From: Marinococcus luteus
GTDB taxonomy: Bacteria; Bacillota; Bacilli; Bacillales; Marinococcaceae
Direction of reading: 5' to 3'
DNA: 64,000 nt
Assembly (NCBI RefSeq): GCF_900106595.1
Contig: NZ_FNNC01000007.1
Location: forward strand, 62,001 to 126,000
The notes below the pieces were generated by a model that saw only the letters and a list, made by a program, of their open reading frames with translations, searched no databases and was not told the DNA's origin. Positions 44,303 to 51,838 of this stretch are shown in pieces; the stretch's first letter is position 1; every line of letters starts with the position of its first letter. Position numbers and translations under genes: made by a program.

Positions 44303-44749
44303 CTAACTATTCTTAAAAGAGATATGCTTTAGACGGCTTTTTGAGATCACGTTATACAGCGGCACTCCAATGCGCTCAGCGTACGGGATATATAAAAGAA
44401 GAGCAGGAAGATAACTGAACGGAATAGCAAGCAGGAGCCGGCGGAAGGCATAAAAACCATGCAGCACCACTCCCCGGTCCGTGCACATGTGCAGTTCGTG
44501 CGCGGTGTTTCTTGAAGATAGGTAAGGGTAATCTTCGAGATGGAACCTGGCTTCCTGGATGGGAATCCAATGACAGCGGCGGTACAGATCGAAAAATTGA
44601 AAAATACGTACGGCTGCACGACAGGGCGGGCAGTGTTTGTCGAAAAATAAGTAATGAATAAAGCATCTGTCCTTTGAAAGAATTTCAAATACATTAATTG
44701 GTGAACGTTTAACACATATATTGTACGGGTATTTTCCCTGTAACGCCAT
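44303..44749 (-). CDS. DCC-like thiol protein (DUF393-like)
   Basis: The frame contains LFFDKHCPPCRAAVRIFQFF, a DCC-type CxxC site, and the DUF393-type C-terminal LLLAIPFSYLPALLLYIPYA and RIGVPLYNVISKSR. The start is uncertain: ATG at 44749 gives 148 residues, a normal DCC length, but has no good ribosome site. The frame is open to 44902, yet that part crosses a strong hairpin at 44828-44876 and looks non-coding. The gene may be decaying. Confidence 0.55.
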   Translation of the reverse strand: MALQGKYPYNICVKRSPINVFEILSKDRCFIHYLFFDKHCPPCRAAVRIFQFFDLYRRCHWIPIQEARFHLEDYPYLSSRNTAHELHMCTDRGVVLHGFYAFRRLLLAIPFSYLPALLLYIPYAERIGVPLYNVISKSRLKHISFKNS

Positions 44750-44827
44750 AAAAACAAAAACGTCCGGGTGTGGCAGGGCGACAATTTCATATGCGGCGGA
44801 AATGGATGGATATAAAAGCCAGAACAT

Positions 44828-44876
44828 AAGCCAGAAAAAGGATAATAATTCTTTTTCTGGCTTTTTATATTTTTTT
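44828..44876 (+). terminator. orphan terminator hairpin of a recurring GCCAGAAAAG family (copy a)
   Basis: AAGCCAGAAAAAG (44828-44840) pairs perfectly with CTTTTTCTGGCTT (44851-44863), followed by TTTATATTTTTTT. No plus-strand gene ends just before it. Similar hairpins lie at 48267-48298 and 62445-62483. Confidence 0.75.
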
Positions 44877-44981
44877 AGGTGAAAAGCAGGTTCAAACGAC
44901 AAAAAACAGAGCAGACACGGGCTATTTTGCGAAAGTTTAAGCAGAAGGCTGAAACAAGTAATTTAAAACAAGAAAGGAAAG

Positions 44982-45440
44982 ATGAAATTGGCACAAATTA
45001 ATCGTATACTCGTAGGAGTAGAAGCTCTCGAAGGCGCGTCCCATGATGCGTTTTATAAAGCAAAGGAATTGGCGGAGGAAAACAACGCCACGCTGATCAT
45101 TGCATTTGTTATGGATAAAAACGGCTACGCTTCCCTGGAGCGTATGGACCCACATGGGTTCGGAAGATTGAAAAACCAGGCGGAATCGCGCTTGAAGGCA
45201 TATAAAGAAAAGGCAGAAGAGAACGGGGTCAAAGACGTGGAAACCGTTCTCGAGGTAGGAATTCCGAAAAAGGAAATGGAAAATCTATGTGAAAAATATA
45301 ATATCGACATGATTGTCGTTGGCGAGACTGGCTCCTCCAAAGTGGATCGGCTGTTTCTCGGGAATACAGCTAAAGCCATTCAGAAAAAAGCAAAATGTGA
45401 CGTGAAGGTCGTATCGACCAAAGAAACAGTAAAAGAATAA
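44982..45440 (+). CDS. universal stress protein (UspA family)
   Basis: The 152-residue protein has the UspA fold: NRILVGVEALEG strand at the N-terminus, LIIAFVMDK, and the nucleotide loop GETGSSKVDRLFLGN near residue 119, which is G-2x-G-9x-G followed by Asn rather than Ser/Thr, so ATP binding is uncertain. GAAAGGAAAG lies before ATG 44982 and TTG 44988; either could be used. It precedes the second DUF2254 gene on the same strand with no terminator T tract between, so co-transcription is likely. Confidence 0.88.
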   Translation: MKLAQINRILVGVEALEGASHDAFYKAKELAEENNATLIIAFVMDKNGYASLERMDPHGFGRLKNQAESRLKAYKEKAEENGVKDVETVLEVGIPKKEMENLCEKYNIDMIVVGETGSSKVDRLFLGNTAKAIQKKAKCDVKVVSTKETVKE

Positions 45441-45472
45441 ACGCTGACAGCTAAAGCAGCATAACTGCTTCA

Positions 45473-45540
45473 GAGCCTTCTTCCCGCTCGTGCGGGGGAA
45501 GGCTCCATGTATGGGAATGCCCCGCAGCATATAATGCTGC
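45473..45540 (+). other. two hairpins in the usp-DUF2254 intercistronic region
   Basis: GAGCCTTC.../...GAAGGCTC (45473-45480, 45498-45505), with an inner CCCGC/GCGGG stem, is followed by GCAGCAT-ATA-ATGCTGC (45524-45540). Neither has a T tract. RNA processing, stability control or attenuation would fit. Confidence 0.5.
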
Positions 45541-45573
45541 CCGCAGATTAAAGCAATAGAAAAGGTGAACGAA

Positions 45574-47010
45574 TTGAAATATTATTTACAGCAGCTAATG
45601 CCTAAAAAATTACGGCAGATTAAAAGTATGTCCTCAAGACAGAGGTGGTACGAACTACGTTCGAGTCTTTGGGTACTCCCGGCCATTTATATCATTCTGG
45701 CCGTGCTTTTAGCCATTGGCGCGTACTACTTGGAATTCGGGCTCGAGCCTGCTTTCGCCATGGCGCCAATCTTATCCACAGGGTATTCATTAACCCAGAC
45801 AATGTACAGTACGCTGCTCTCAGGCGTACTCACGTTAAACGCTTTTACGTTTAACTCAATTCTCGTTGTTCTGACGAGCTTTTCCGGCCAGTTTACACCC
45901 CGGGTTTTGTTTAATTTTATCTCAGACCGCAGAACCCAGCATTCGATCGGTATCTTTAACTTGTGTTTCTTTTTCCTGTTGATCGGATTTTTCTTTTTGA
46001 ATTCTTCGATGGATCAGTATACAGTATTTCCCGTACTCGGTGTATTAGCTACAGCCGTGTCGGTAATAAACTTCATTTTATTTATCAACCATGCAACTAA
46101 ATGGATGCAGGTGCCAAGCATTACGACGAACATGAAAGAAGAATCGCAGCAGCGCATTCTCAATACACTGCTTTATGATCTCGAAGCGCACCGTGCTAAA
46201 AATAAAAACGAGGTACGCGAGCCGGAAACAGAAGGAGAGCCAACTATTGTCGCAAGTGAAACGACCGGCTTTATCCAGGTTATTGATTTTGGCAAAATCG
46301 TGAAAGAAGCAGCCAAAGACGGTATCGTGGTAAGGCTGGATCGCCGCATTGGGGATTTTGTGCTTGAAGGCATTCCCATTTTTTCTTACTGGAAGACAAG
46401 TGAAGAGCCTGATCTGCCGGTAAACGAAAAAAAGTACCGTAACCTGATGTATCTCGGGAAAAGTAAAACAGAAGTGCAGGACATCGAATTTGGGATCCGT
46501 AAATTGACCGAAATTGCGATCAAAGCGCTTGGAAATGATGAACCAATGACAGCACAGGATGCTATCTATCAGTTAACAGATCTCGTATTTTCTATTTCCA
46601 AGGTAACCCGCTTTACTTCGTATTTAACTGACGATAACGATACGCTCCGGTTGATTATGAAAGATGAACAGTTTTCTTATTATGTATACTCCGCCTTCAC
46701 CTATATTGCCTCTTATGCAGAAGAAAAGCCCGGCGTAACTTTGACGCTCCTTGAAGCATTGGTCATTTTATCAAAAGCCTTGGAAACAAAGGACAAAAAC
46801 TGCTGCTGGCATTACGGCAAAAGCATTGCCCGCAATTATTCCGGAAAACTTCCACAGGATTATGACCAGATCACGTTTATGAACCATTTGGAGCAGCTTT
46901 CAGGCTCGGTGAACGATAAAGGTAAATTTTACGAAATGATTGATGATTTTGTAGAAAAAGATTTACTGAAAAAGAAACTGGTAGATCGCAGAAAACAAGA
47001 ACAGGGATAA
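45574..47010 (+). CDS. DUF2254 membrane protein, paralog 2
   Basis: The 478-residue protein is closely similar along its whole length to that encoded at 17524: both share MPKKLRQIK/LPKKIRQLM, SSLWVLPAIYI, LTLNAFTFNSILVVLTSFSG, GQFTPRVLFNFI, EFGIRKLTEIAIK and DKNCCWHYGK. The region around residues 205-225 differs most. Four membrane helices then a cytosolic C-domain; function unknown. TTG at 45574 is chosen with AAAGGTGA upstream, mirroring paralog 1. It follows a UspA gene. Confidence 0.86.
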   Translation: MKYYLQQLMPKKLRQIKSMSSRQRWYELRSSLWVLPAIYIILAVLLAIGAYYLEFGLEPAFAMAPILSTGYSLTQTMYSTLLSGVLTLNAFTFNSILVVLTSFSGQFTPRVLFNFISDRRTQHSIGIFNLCFFFLLIGFFFLNSSMDQYTVFPVLGVLATAVSVINFILFINHATKWMQVPSITTNMKEESQQRILNTLLYDLEAHRAKNKNEVREPETEGEPTIVASETTGFIQVIDFGKIVKEAAKDGIVVRLDRRIGDFVLEGIPIFSYWKTSEEPDLPVNEKKYRNLMYLGKSKTEVQDIEFGIRKLTEIAIKALGNDEPMTAQDAIYQLTDLVFSISKVTRFTSYLTDDNDTLRLIMKDEQFSYYVYSAFTYIASYAEEKPGVTLTLLEALVILSKALETKDKNCCWHYGKSIARNYSGKLPQDYDQITFMNHLEQLSGSVNDKGKFYEMIDDFVEKDLLKKKLVDRRKQEQG

Positions 47011-47016
47011 AGCGAA

Positions 47017-47055
47017 GCCGATCCATCAGCAACAATGACTGGATCGGTCTTTTTT
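47017..47055 (+). terminator. intrinsic terminator after DUF2254 paralog 2
   Basis: CCGATCCA pairs with TGGATCGG, followed by TCTTTTTT. Confidence 0.8.
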
Positions 47056-47082
47056 ATGTGCTATAAAGGTTCCGAAGGAATA

Positions 47083-47113
47083 TAAAAAACCGGGCCGCAT
47101 ATGCGGCCCGGTT
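47083..47113 (-). terminator. intrinsic terminator of ectD
   Basis: AACCGGGCCGCAT/ATGCGGCCCGGTT is a perfect 26-bp palindrome; the A run on the left reads as T tract on the minus strand. Confidence 0.87.
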
Positions 47114-47123
47114 GGGTGGAATA

Positions 47124-48059
47124 TTACTTAAAAGATTTTGTTTCTTCTGTGAGGGATTCTGTTGTTGGTTCAATAGCGGAAGTGTCCTGGCGGTTGGCCA
47201 GAAATTCCGGGCGCGGCTCCTGGCCGCTGAACGGATCCACGAGCTTGTTTTCCACCGAGTTGAACACGAAGAAGACGTTGCTGCGCGGGTACGGCGAGAT
47301 GTTGCCGGCCGAGCCGTGCATCGTGTTGCAGTCAAAGAAGAGCACCGAGCCCGCCGGGCCGGTCGCGCGGTCAATCTGGCCGCCGGCCTGCTCCGTGAGC
47401 CATTCCATGCTTTCGTTGTCCGGCACGCCGGTCTCCTGCTTTTTGAGCGACTGCTTGAAGTTGTCCTCCGGCGTGGTGCCCGGGCAGGATACGTACCATT
47501 TCTGCGAGCCGGGGATCAGCATGAGCGGGCCGTTGAACTCGTAGTTGTCCGTGAGGATGATCGAGCAGCTGAGCGCCCGCATGTCCGGCATGCCGTCCTC
47601 CATGTGCCAGGTTTCAAAATCCGAATGCCAGTAGAACTCCTTACCTTTAAAGCCTGGCTTAAAGTTTATCCGGGACTGCATCATGTAGACCTGGCTGCCG
47701 AGAATCTGCTGGGCGGCTTTGACAATGCGTTCGTTTTTGGCGAGCATTTCAAAGAACCCGCTGTCCTTATGGATTTCAAAGACGGAGCGGACTTCGTTGC
47801 TGTTCGGCTCCTTGATCACGTCGGGCGCGTCGCGCTCTTCGTTGCGCTTCATCGTTTCGCTGAGTTCGCGCTTCATCATCTCCACTTCCTCATCGGTAAA
47901 CAGCTTCTGGAGCATGAGGTAGCCGTTCTCGTCGTAAAAGTCCAGTTCTTCTTTCTGCAGCGGACCGTCAAAATCGGAACCTCCGTGAACAACAGGGTCT
48001 TTCCGATCCATGATTTCCTTATGATCGCCTTGTCTGGATGGATACTTATCAATTGCCAT
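47124..48059 (-). CDS. ectD: ectoine hydroxylase
   Basis: EctD is a cytosolic Fe(II)/2-oxoglutarate dioxygenase converting ectoine to 5-hydroxyectoine, a salt/heat protectant. The 311-residue protein carries the EctD signature FYWHSDFETWHMEDGMP with iron ligands His145 and Asp147, a third ligand His248 in NTMHGSAGN and Arg259 for 2-oxoglutarate. TTTAGGAGGACTCG precedes the ATG. ectABC are not adjacent, so this is an orphan ectD. Base composition is odd: 47341-47400 is 47/60 G+C against about 38-50% next door, suggesting transfer from a GC-rich source. Confidence 0.97.
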   Translation of the reverse strand: MAIDKYPSRQGDHKEIMDRKDPVVHGGSDFDGPLQKEELDFYDENGYLMLQKLFTDEEVEMMKRELSETMKRNEERDAPDVIKEPNSNEVRSVFEIHKDSGFFEMLAKNERIVKAAQQILGSQVYMMQSRINFKPGFKGKEFYWHSDFETWHMEDGMPDMRALSCSIILTDNYEFNGPLMLIPGSQKWYVSCPGTTPEDNFKQSLKKQETGVPDNESMEWLTEQAGGQIDRATGPAGSVLFFDCNTMHGSAGNISPYPRSNVFFVFNSVENKLVDPFSGQEPRPEFLANRQDTSAIEPTTESLTEETKSFK

Positions 48060-48266
48060 GTTCGAGTCCTCCTAAAAAATTTTTAAAATAAAAGAATGAG
48101 TGCGGGCTGTAGAATCCCGCTTTAAAATGGATGTAGAAAAAACGATTCCTTGTGTGCACCGGCTGCTTGCCTGGTTGCATATAGAACAAAAGATAAAATA
48201 ATGCACAGCGAAAACAAAAGAACAATAAGCCAGGGGAGAGGAGTAAATCGGCTTTTGAACGCAAAA

Positions 48267-48298
48267 AAGCCAGAAAAGAGACAGGTCTTTTCTGGCTT
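48267..48298 (-). terminator. hairpin of the GCCAGAAAAG family (copy b)
   Basis: AAGCCAGAAAAGA (48267-48279) pairs perfectly with TCTTTTCTGGCTT (48286-48298). The A run at 48263-48268 gives a T tract on the minus strand. It stands between the UspA gene terminator and ectD. Confidence 0.65.
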
Positions 48299-48413
48299 AT
48301 GTTTTAGGCGCTATTGTCCAAACATTTCCACCATGCATATATTTTTTTCGTCCCTCAATTATGGGGAACACTTAAACTGTTCCCGCTTATAAAAGGAATA
48401 AACATAAATTTTC

Positions 48414-48446
48414 AAAAAAAAGCAGCGGCAATTGTTCGCCGGCTGC
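48414..48446 (-). terminator. intrinsic terminator of second UspA gene
   Basis: GCAGC-GGC pairs with GCC-GGCTGC with one bulged base; eight A on the left read as a T tract on the minus strand. Confidence 0.7.
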
Positions 48447-48465
48447 CTTTTAAAGCATTTAGCTT

Positions 48466-48900
48466 TTAAGAACGGACCACCATGACACTGCACGGTGCCG
48501 CTTTTGCAATGTGCTCGGATACACTGCCCATAAATATTTTTTCTACGGCGTTTAAGCCGGTCGCGCCGGTAATTATTAAATCTACGTGGTATTTCGGGAC
48601 GATATCACGGATAATTTTCGTTTTGGGAGAGCCGTATAAAAGTTCTACGGTTACATCTGTAATGCCTGCTTCTTCTGCCTGTTTTTTATACTTTGCCAGC
48701 AGTGCGTTGGCATCTTCCTGTACTTTTTCAATAATAGAAGGAGCATAACTGCTCATCGGCTGATAGGCATTTTTATTAATCACCCTGGCAATTATAAGCT
48801 GAGCTTCCTGTGCTTTAGCAATAGGGAGAGCGGTCTCAAAAGCATATTCGGCCTGCTCGGACCCGTCGACAGCGACTAATACAACGTTCATTGTGTGCAT
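48466..48900 (-). CDS. universal stress protein (UspA family, ATP-binding type)
   Basis: The 144-residue protein has VVLVAVDGSEQAEYAFETAL at the N-terminus and the complete nucleotide loop GATGLNAVEKIFMGSVSEHI (G-2x-G-9x-G-S), so unlike the UspA at 44982 it should bind ATP. TTAGGAGGATGTTCT precedes the ATG. It is a single gene between ectD and the BCCT carrier; a role in salt or starvation stress is inferred from context. Confidence 0.93.
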   Translation of the reverse strand: MHTMNVVLVAVDGSEQAEYAFETALPIAKAQEAQLIIARVINKNAYQPMSSYAPSIIEKVQEDANALLAKYKKQAEEAGITDVTVELLYGSPKTKIIRDIVPKYHVDLIITGATGLNAVEKIFMGSVSEHIAKAAPCSVMVVRS

Positions 48901-49294
48901 AGAACATCCTCCTAATATAATGAATTAACAGGGGTATCCTGCCTGAAACCTAATGCTGGAAAGAAGAATAGGACAAATGCAGATCGTTTTATGCAACTCT
49001 TTGATGAATTATATTCTATGTTCATTGTACATGATATTTTTGACATTTACGACGCCAATAAATGAATAATTAGTGAAATAGTCATGAAAATTCATTGAAA
49101 ATTTCTTCAAATAAGTGAATTTGTGTATTATTTGCAAAGTGATTCGGGTAAATCAAATCATAGGCCATTATACATTAGTTCTTTGATCCTAATACTATTT
49201 CAAAGAGTTTTTTGGAACTAACTGTTATTGAGAGGCCTTATATGTTAAAGTTTCGTTAATTCGTTTCCGCAAGCAAAGAGAGGAGGAAAGCATC
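48901..49294. other. divergent intergenic region, UspA / BCCT carrier
   Basis: About 390 bp of A/T-rich DNA that must hold both promoters. Several TTGACA-like boxes occur (for example TTGACA at 49039-49044) but none pairs with a convincing -10 at 17 bp. No gene, repeat or strong palindrome was seen. Confidence 0.45.
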
Positions 49295-50872
49295 ATGAGT
49301 GAAAAAGAGAAAAAATTCAAATTTCTCAACAGTATCTTTTTCATTTCTTTTATCATCATTTTTGTATTTGCATTGTGGGGGGCAATAGCACCAAAGGCCC
49401 TGCAGGCACAGGCCGAATTTACATACGGCTTTATCGCTGATACGTTCGGCTGGTTTTATTTACTCTTTGTACTGTTTTTGATCTTATTTAACTTGTATAT
49501 GGCGTTTAGTAAGTACGGGCGTGTCAGGCTCGGAGGCGACGATGCACGGCCGAAATATCCTTTTTTCACCTGGATCGCGATGCTTTTCAGCTGTGGATTT
49601 GGTGTAAGTATTGTTTTCTGGGGCGTGGCAGAACCAATGACCCACTTCCAGACACCTCCGCCCTGGACGAACGTAGAGCCGGGCACACCGGAAGCGGCAA
49701 GAGAAGCAATGTGGAACACATTTTTTAACAACGGTATTCACCAGTGGGCGTCATTTACATTTGTGGGACTTGCGATTTCCTACTTTTTATACCGGCAGGA
49801 GGAGCGGAGTCTTATCAGTGACACAATGAACGGTGTTATTGGAGACGGCACCCGCCCGCTCCGCAAAGGTTTCCGTAACGGAGTGGATATCATCGCCGTA
49901 ATTGCTACAGTGATGGGGGTGGCTACCACACTTGGTCTGAGTGTTCTGCAGATCAGCGGCGGTTTGAACAGTGTGTTTGAAATTCCTGCAAGTTCCACCA
50001 CCCAGTTTACTATTGTAGCTGTCATGTTTGTAGCTTTTATGGTTTCCACCATCTCTGGTCTGGACCGCGGAATAAAATATTTGAGTAATGTAAACCTCGG
50101 TCTGGCTTTGTTTTTAATGGTAGCGGTAGTGTTTATCGGACCTACCGGCTTTATTCTTGAAACCATCACAATGGGTCTTGGCGATTATGTGCAAAACTTT
50201 TTCCAGGCAAGTCTGCGTATGGAAAACTATACAGACGGCACCTGGGTGCAGGACTGGCCGATTTATTACTGGGCCTGGACGATTGCCTGGTCTCCATTTG
50301 TGGGCATGTTCGTAGCCCGTATTTCCAAAGGGCGTACGCTTCGGGAATTCGTCCTTGGTGTTATGGTTGCTCCTCCGTTTATCGGTATGATCTGGATCGG
50401 TATTTTCGGCGGGACTGCGATTAATCTGGATTTATTCCACGGCACAGATATAGCGGGAATTGTTGCGGAGGATACGACACGGGCCATGTTTGCGATGCTG
50501 GATAACATACCGCTCGGCACTCTGCTCTCAGTACTGTCGATCTGCCTGCTGTTTACATTTCTGGTAACGTCAGCAGACTCTGCAACGTTTGTGCTGGGCA
50601 TGATGACCTCCAACGGGGACACGAACCCACCAATGCTTTTAAAAGTAATCTGGGGCGCTTTGATCGCCGGATTGGCTACTGTGCTGATTATCAGCGCCGG
50701 TCTTGACGGGCTGCAGACAGTTTCTCTTATCGGGGCCCTGCCGTTCTCTATTGTCCTGTTCATCTCTGCTATTTCCTTACTGAAATCCGTACGAAAGGAT
50801 TACAAGGAAACGAGACTTCGGGAGGAAGAAGAGCGCCGGCAGCGGATTCGGGAGGATATTGAAAACTCTTAA
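49295..50872 (+). CDS. BCCT family compatible-solute transporter (OpuD/BetP-like)
   Basis: The 525-residue, 12-helix carrier takes up betaine-type trimethylammonium solutes or ectoines with Na+. BCCT hallmarks: FSCGFGVSIVFWGVAEPMTH near residue 100, GIHQWASFTFVGLAISYF, and the signature YYWAWTIAWSPFVGMFVARI with SKGRT. The last 35 residues are a charged tail rich in Arg/Glu, of the kind that senses osmotic stress in BetP relatives. AGAGGAGGAAAGC precedes the ATG. Its place beside ectD suggests a role in salt adaptation. Confidence 0.93.
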   Translation: MSEKEKKFKFLNSIFFISFIIIFVFALWGAIAPKALQAQAEFTYGFIADTFGWFYLLFVLFLILFNLYMAFSKYGRVRLGGDDARPKYPFFTWIAMLFSCGFGVSIVFWGVAEPMTHFQTPPPWTNVEPGTPEAAREAMWNTFFNNGIHQWASFTFVGLAISYFLYRQEERSLISDTMNGVIGDGTRPLRKGFRNGVDIIAVIATVMGVATTLGLSVLQISGGLNSVFEIPASSTTQFTIVAVMFVAFMVSTISGLDRGIKYLSNVNLGLALFLMVAVVFIGPTGFILETITMGLGDYVQNFFQASLRMENYTDGTWVQDWPIYYWAWTIAWSPFVGMFVARISKGRTLREFVLGVMVAPPFIGMIWIGIFGGTAINLDLFHGTDIAGIVAEDTTRAMFAMLDNIPLGTLLSVLSICLLFTFLVTSADSATFVLGMMTSNGDTNPPMLLKVIWGALIAGLATVLIISAGLDGLQTVSLIGALPFSIVLFISAISLLKSVRKDYKETRLREEEERRQRIREDIENS

Positions 50873-50886
50873 TTAAAGTACAAACG

Positions 50887-50921
50887 AAAGCACCTCCGCT
50901 AGCCGCGGAGGTGCTTTTTTC
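50887..50921. terminator. bidirectional terminator between BCCT and MBL genes
   Basis: AAAGCACCTCCGC pairs with GCGGAGGTGCTTT around TAGCC, with T run. Confidence 0.9.
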
Positions 50922-50923
50922 GT

Positions 50924-51649
50924 TCAGGATAAAATCTCCCGGATTTTTTGATTAATGTCACCGTGTACTATACCTCCGTGATAGCAAACCGCGGTAGTCA
51001 TATCAAATTCGAGCAGCTTTTCGAGGGAACGGTGAGCCTGTTCCATGTCGGGCGTGACTTCTGCACGGGGACCGAAAAGTTCGCCATCTTCAGCAGTCAA
51101 AGCATCGCCGGCAATAAGCGTATGGCTGTTTTCATGATACAGGCTGATATGTCCGGGAGCATGACCGGGCGTATGCACTGCGGTCAGCCCTTCCACAGGT
51201 TTATTTCCTTCTTCCACGGTTTCACTGATAAGCGATGGTTCGGTTTTATCGAGCATATAGCCAACTCTGTTCCGCTTTTCTTCCGGAAGGGTATCGATCA
51301 GGTTTGCTTTAGCGTTACTGCTAAGTTTAATCAATGGTTCTTCTCCGTCTACGTAAGGTTTGTCCGCATAGTGCGCGAGAATACGCAGTTTGGGATGATC
51401 GTGAAGAATTTCGGGGAGGCTCCCGATGTGATCAATGTCCTGATGGGTTAAGATGATAGTATCAAGGTGATCGGGATTCAAATTTTCTTTTCGTATCAAT
51501 TCATATATTTCTTCCTCGTATCCGGGCATACCTGTGTCAAAGAGAATAAGACGGCCATTGTTATTCATGAGGGTTAAGTGTAATACCATGGTATCTTTTC
51601 CCTGGGGCACAGAAAGCTCGAGCACGTGCATGGTTTCTGTCAGCTTCAT
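50924..51649 (-). CDS. metallo-beta-lactamase fold hydrolase
   Basis: The 241-residue protein has the MBL metal-binding motifs: ILTHQDIDHIGSL (H-x-D-x-D-H variant HQDIDH), His in TPGHAPGHISLY near 165, Asp in IAGDALTAEDG and His in VCYHGGIVHGD. This general hydrolase class includes lactonases, glyoxalase II and others; substrate unknown. The ATG at 51649 lacks a ribosome site right before it; GGAGGTGAA lies about 25 nt upstream, separated by a 7-bp hairpin. Confidence 0.87.
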   Translation of the reverse strand: MKLTETMHVLELSVPQGKDTMVLHLTLMNNNGRLILFDTGMPGYEEEIYELIRKENLNPDHLDTIILTHQDIDHIGSLPEILHDHPKLRILAHYADKPYVDGEEPLIKLSSNAKANLIDTLPEEKRNRVGYMLDKTEPSLISETVEEGNKPVEGLTAVHTPGHAPGHISLYHENSHTLIAGDALTAEDGELFGPRAEVTPDMEQAHRSLEKLLEFDMTTAVCYHGGIVHGDINQKIREILS

Positions 51650-51654
51650 AGCGG

Positions 51655-51682
51655 CCGAAGCACTTGGCTTCGGTTCACCTCC
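51655..51682 (-). promoter_or_regulatory. hairpin between ribosome site and start codon of MBL gene
   Basis: On the minus strand GGAGGTG (51682-51676) is followed by CCGAAGC-caagt-GCTTCGG (51673-51655), then CCGCT and ATG. Folding the hairpin would bring the ribosome site to a normal distance from the start. Confidence 0.5.
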
Positions 51683-51838
51683 TTGTAGTAATAATGAACC
51701 TAAAAGAATTATTCCTCATTTTCTTTTATCTATAACATGTGCATAATAGAAAAATGTGTGCATATGGACAAGGGCGGAAATATGGTACCGTATCTTTGGC
51801 CTTATTTTTAAGACAATGGAGAGAAAGGAGGAATATCG

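Larger units (their letters stand above)
48060..48465. other. intergenic region upstream of ectD
   Basis: The 406 bp hold the ectD promoter region (no clean -35/-10 found; a GCGGG/CCCGC hairpin lies in the leader at about 48095-48120), the hairpin at 48267-48298 and the terminator of the next UspA gene. No credible gene was seen. Confidence 0.5.

Noticed and set aside
44303-44902. DCC-like frame taken at its full open length (199 codons)
   Set aside because: The extra N-terminal part covers a perfect terminator hairpin and low-complexity DNA and starts with an unsupported TTG.
47112-48086. 324-codon plus-strand open frame opposite ectD
   Set aside because: It is the antisense of ectD in its GC-rich part, where stop codons are rare. 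It shows no family motif, and EctD has all its catalytic residues.
48150-48392. 80-codon plus-strand frame between ectD and the UspA gene
   Set aside because: It crosses the hairpin at 48267-48298, has no ribosome site, and the translation looks random.
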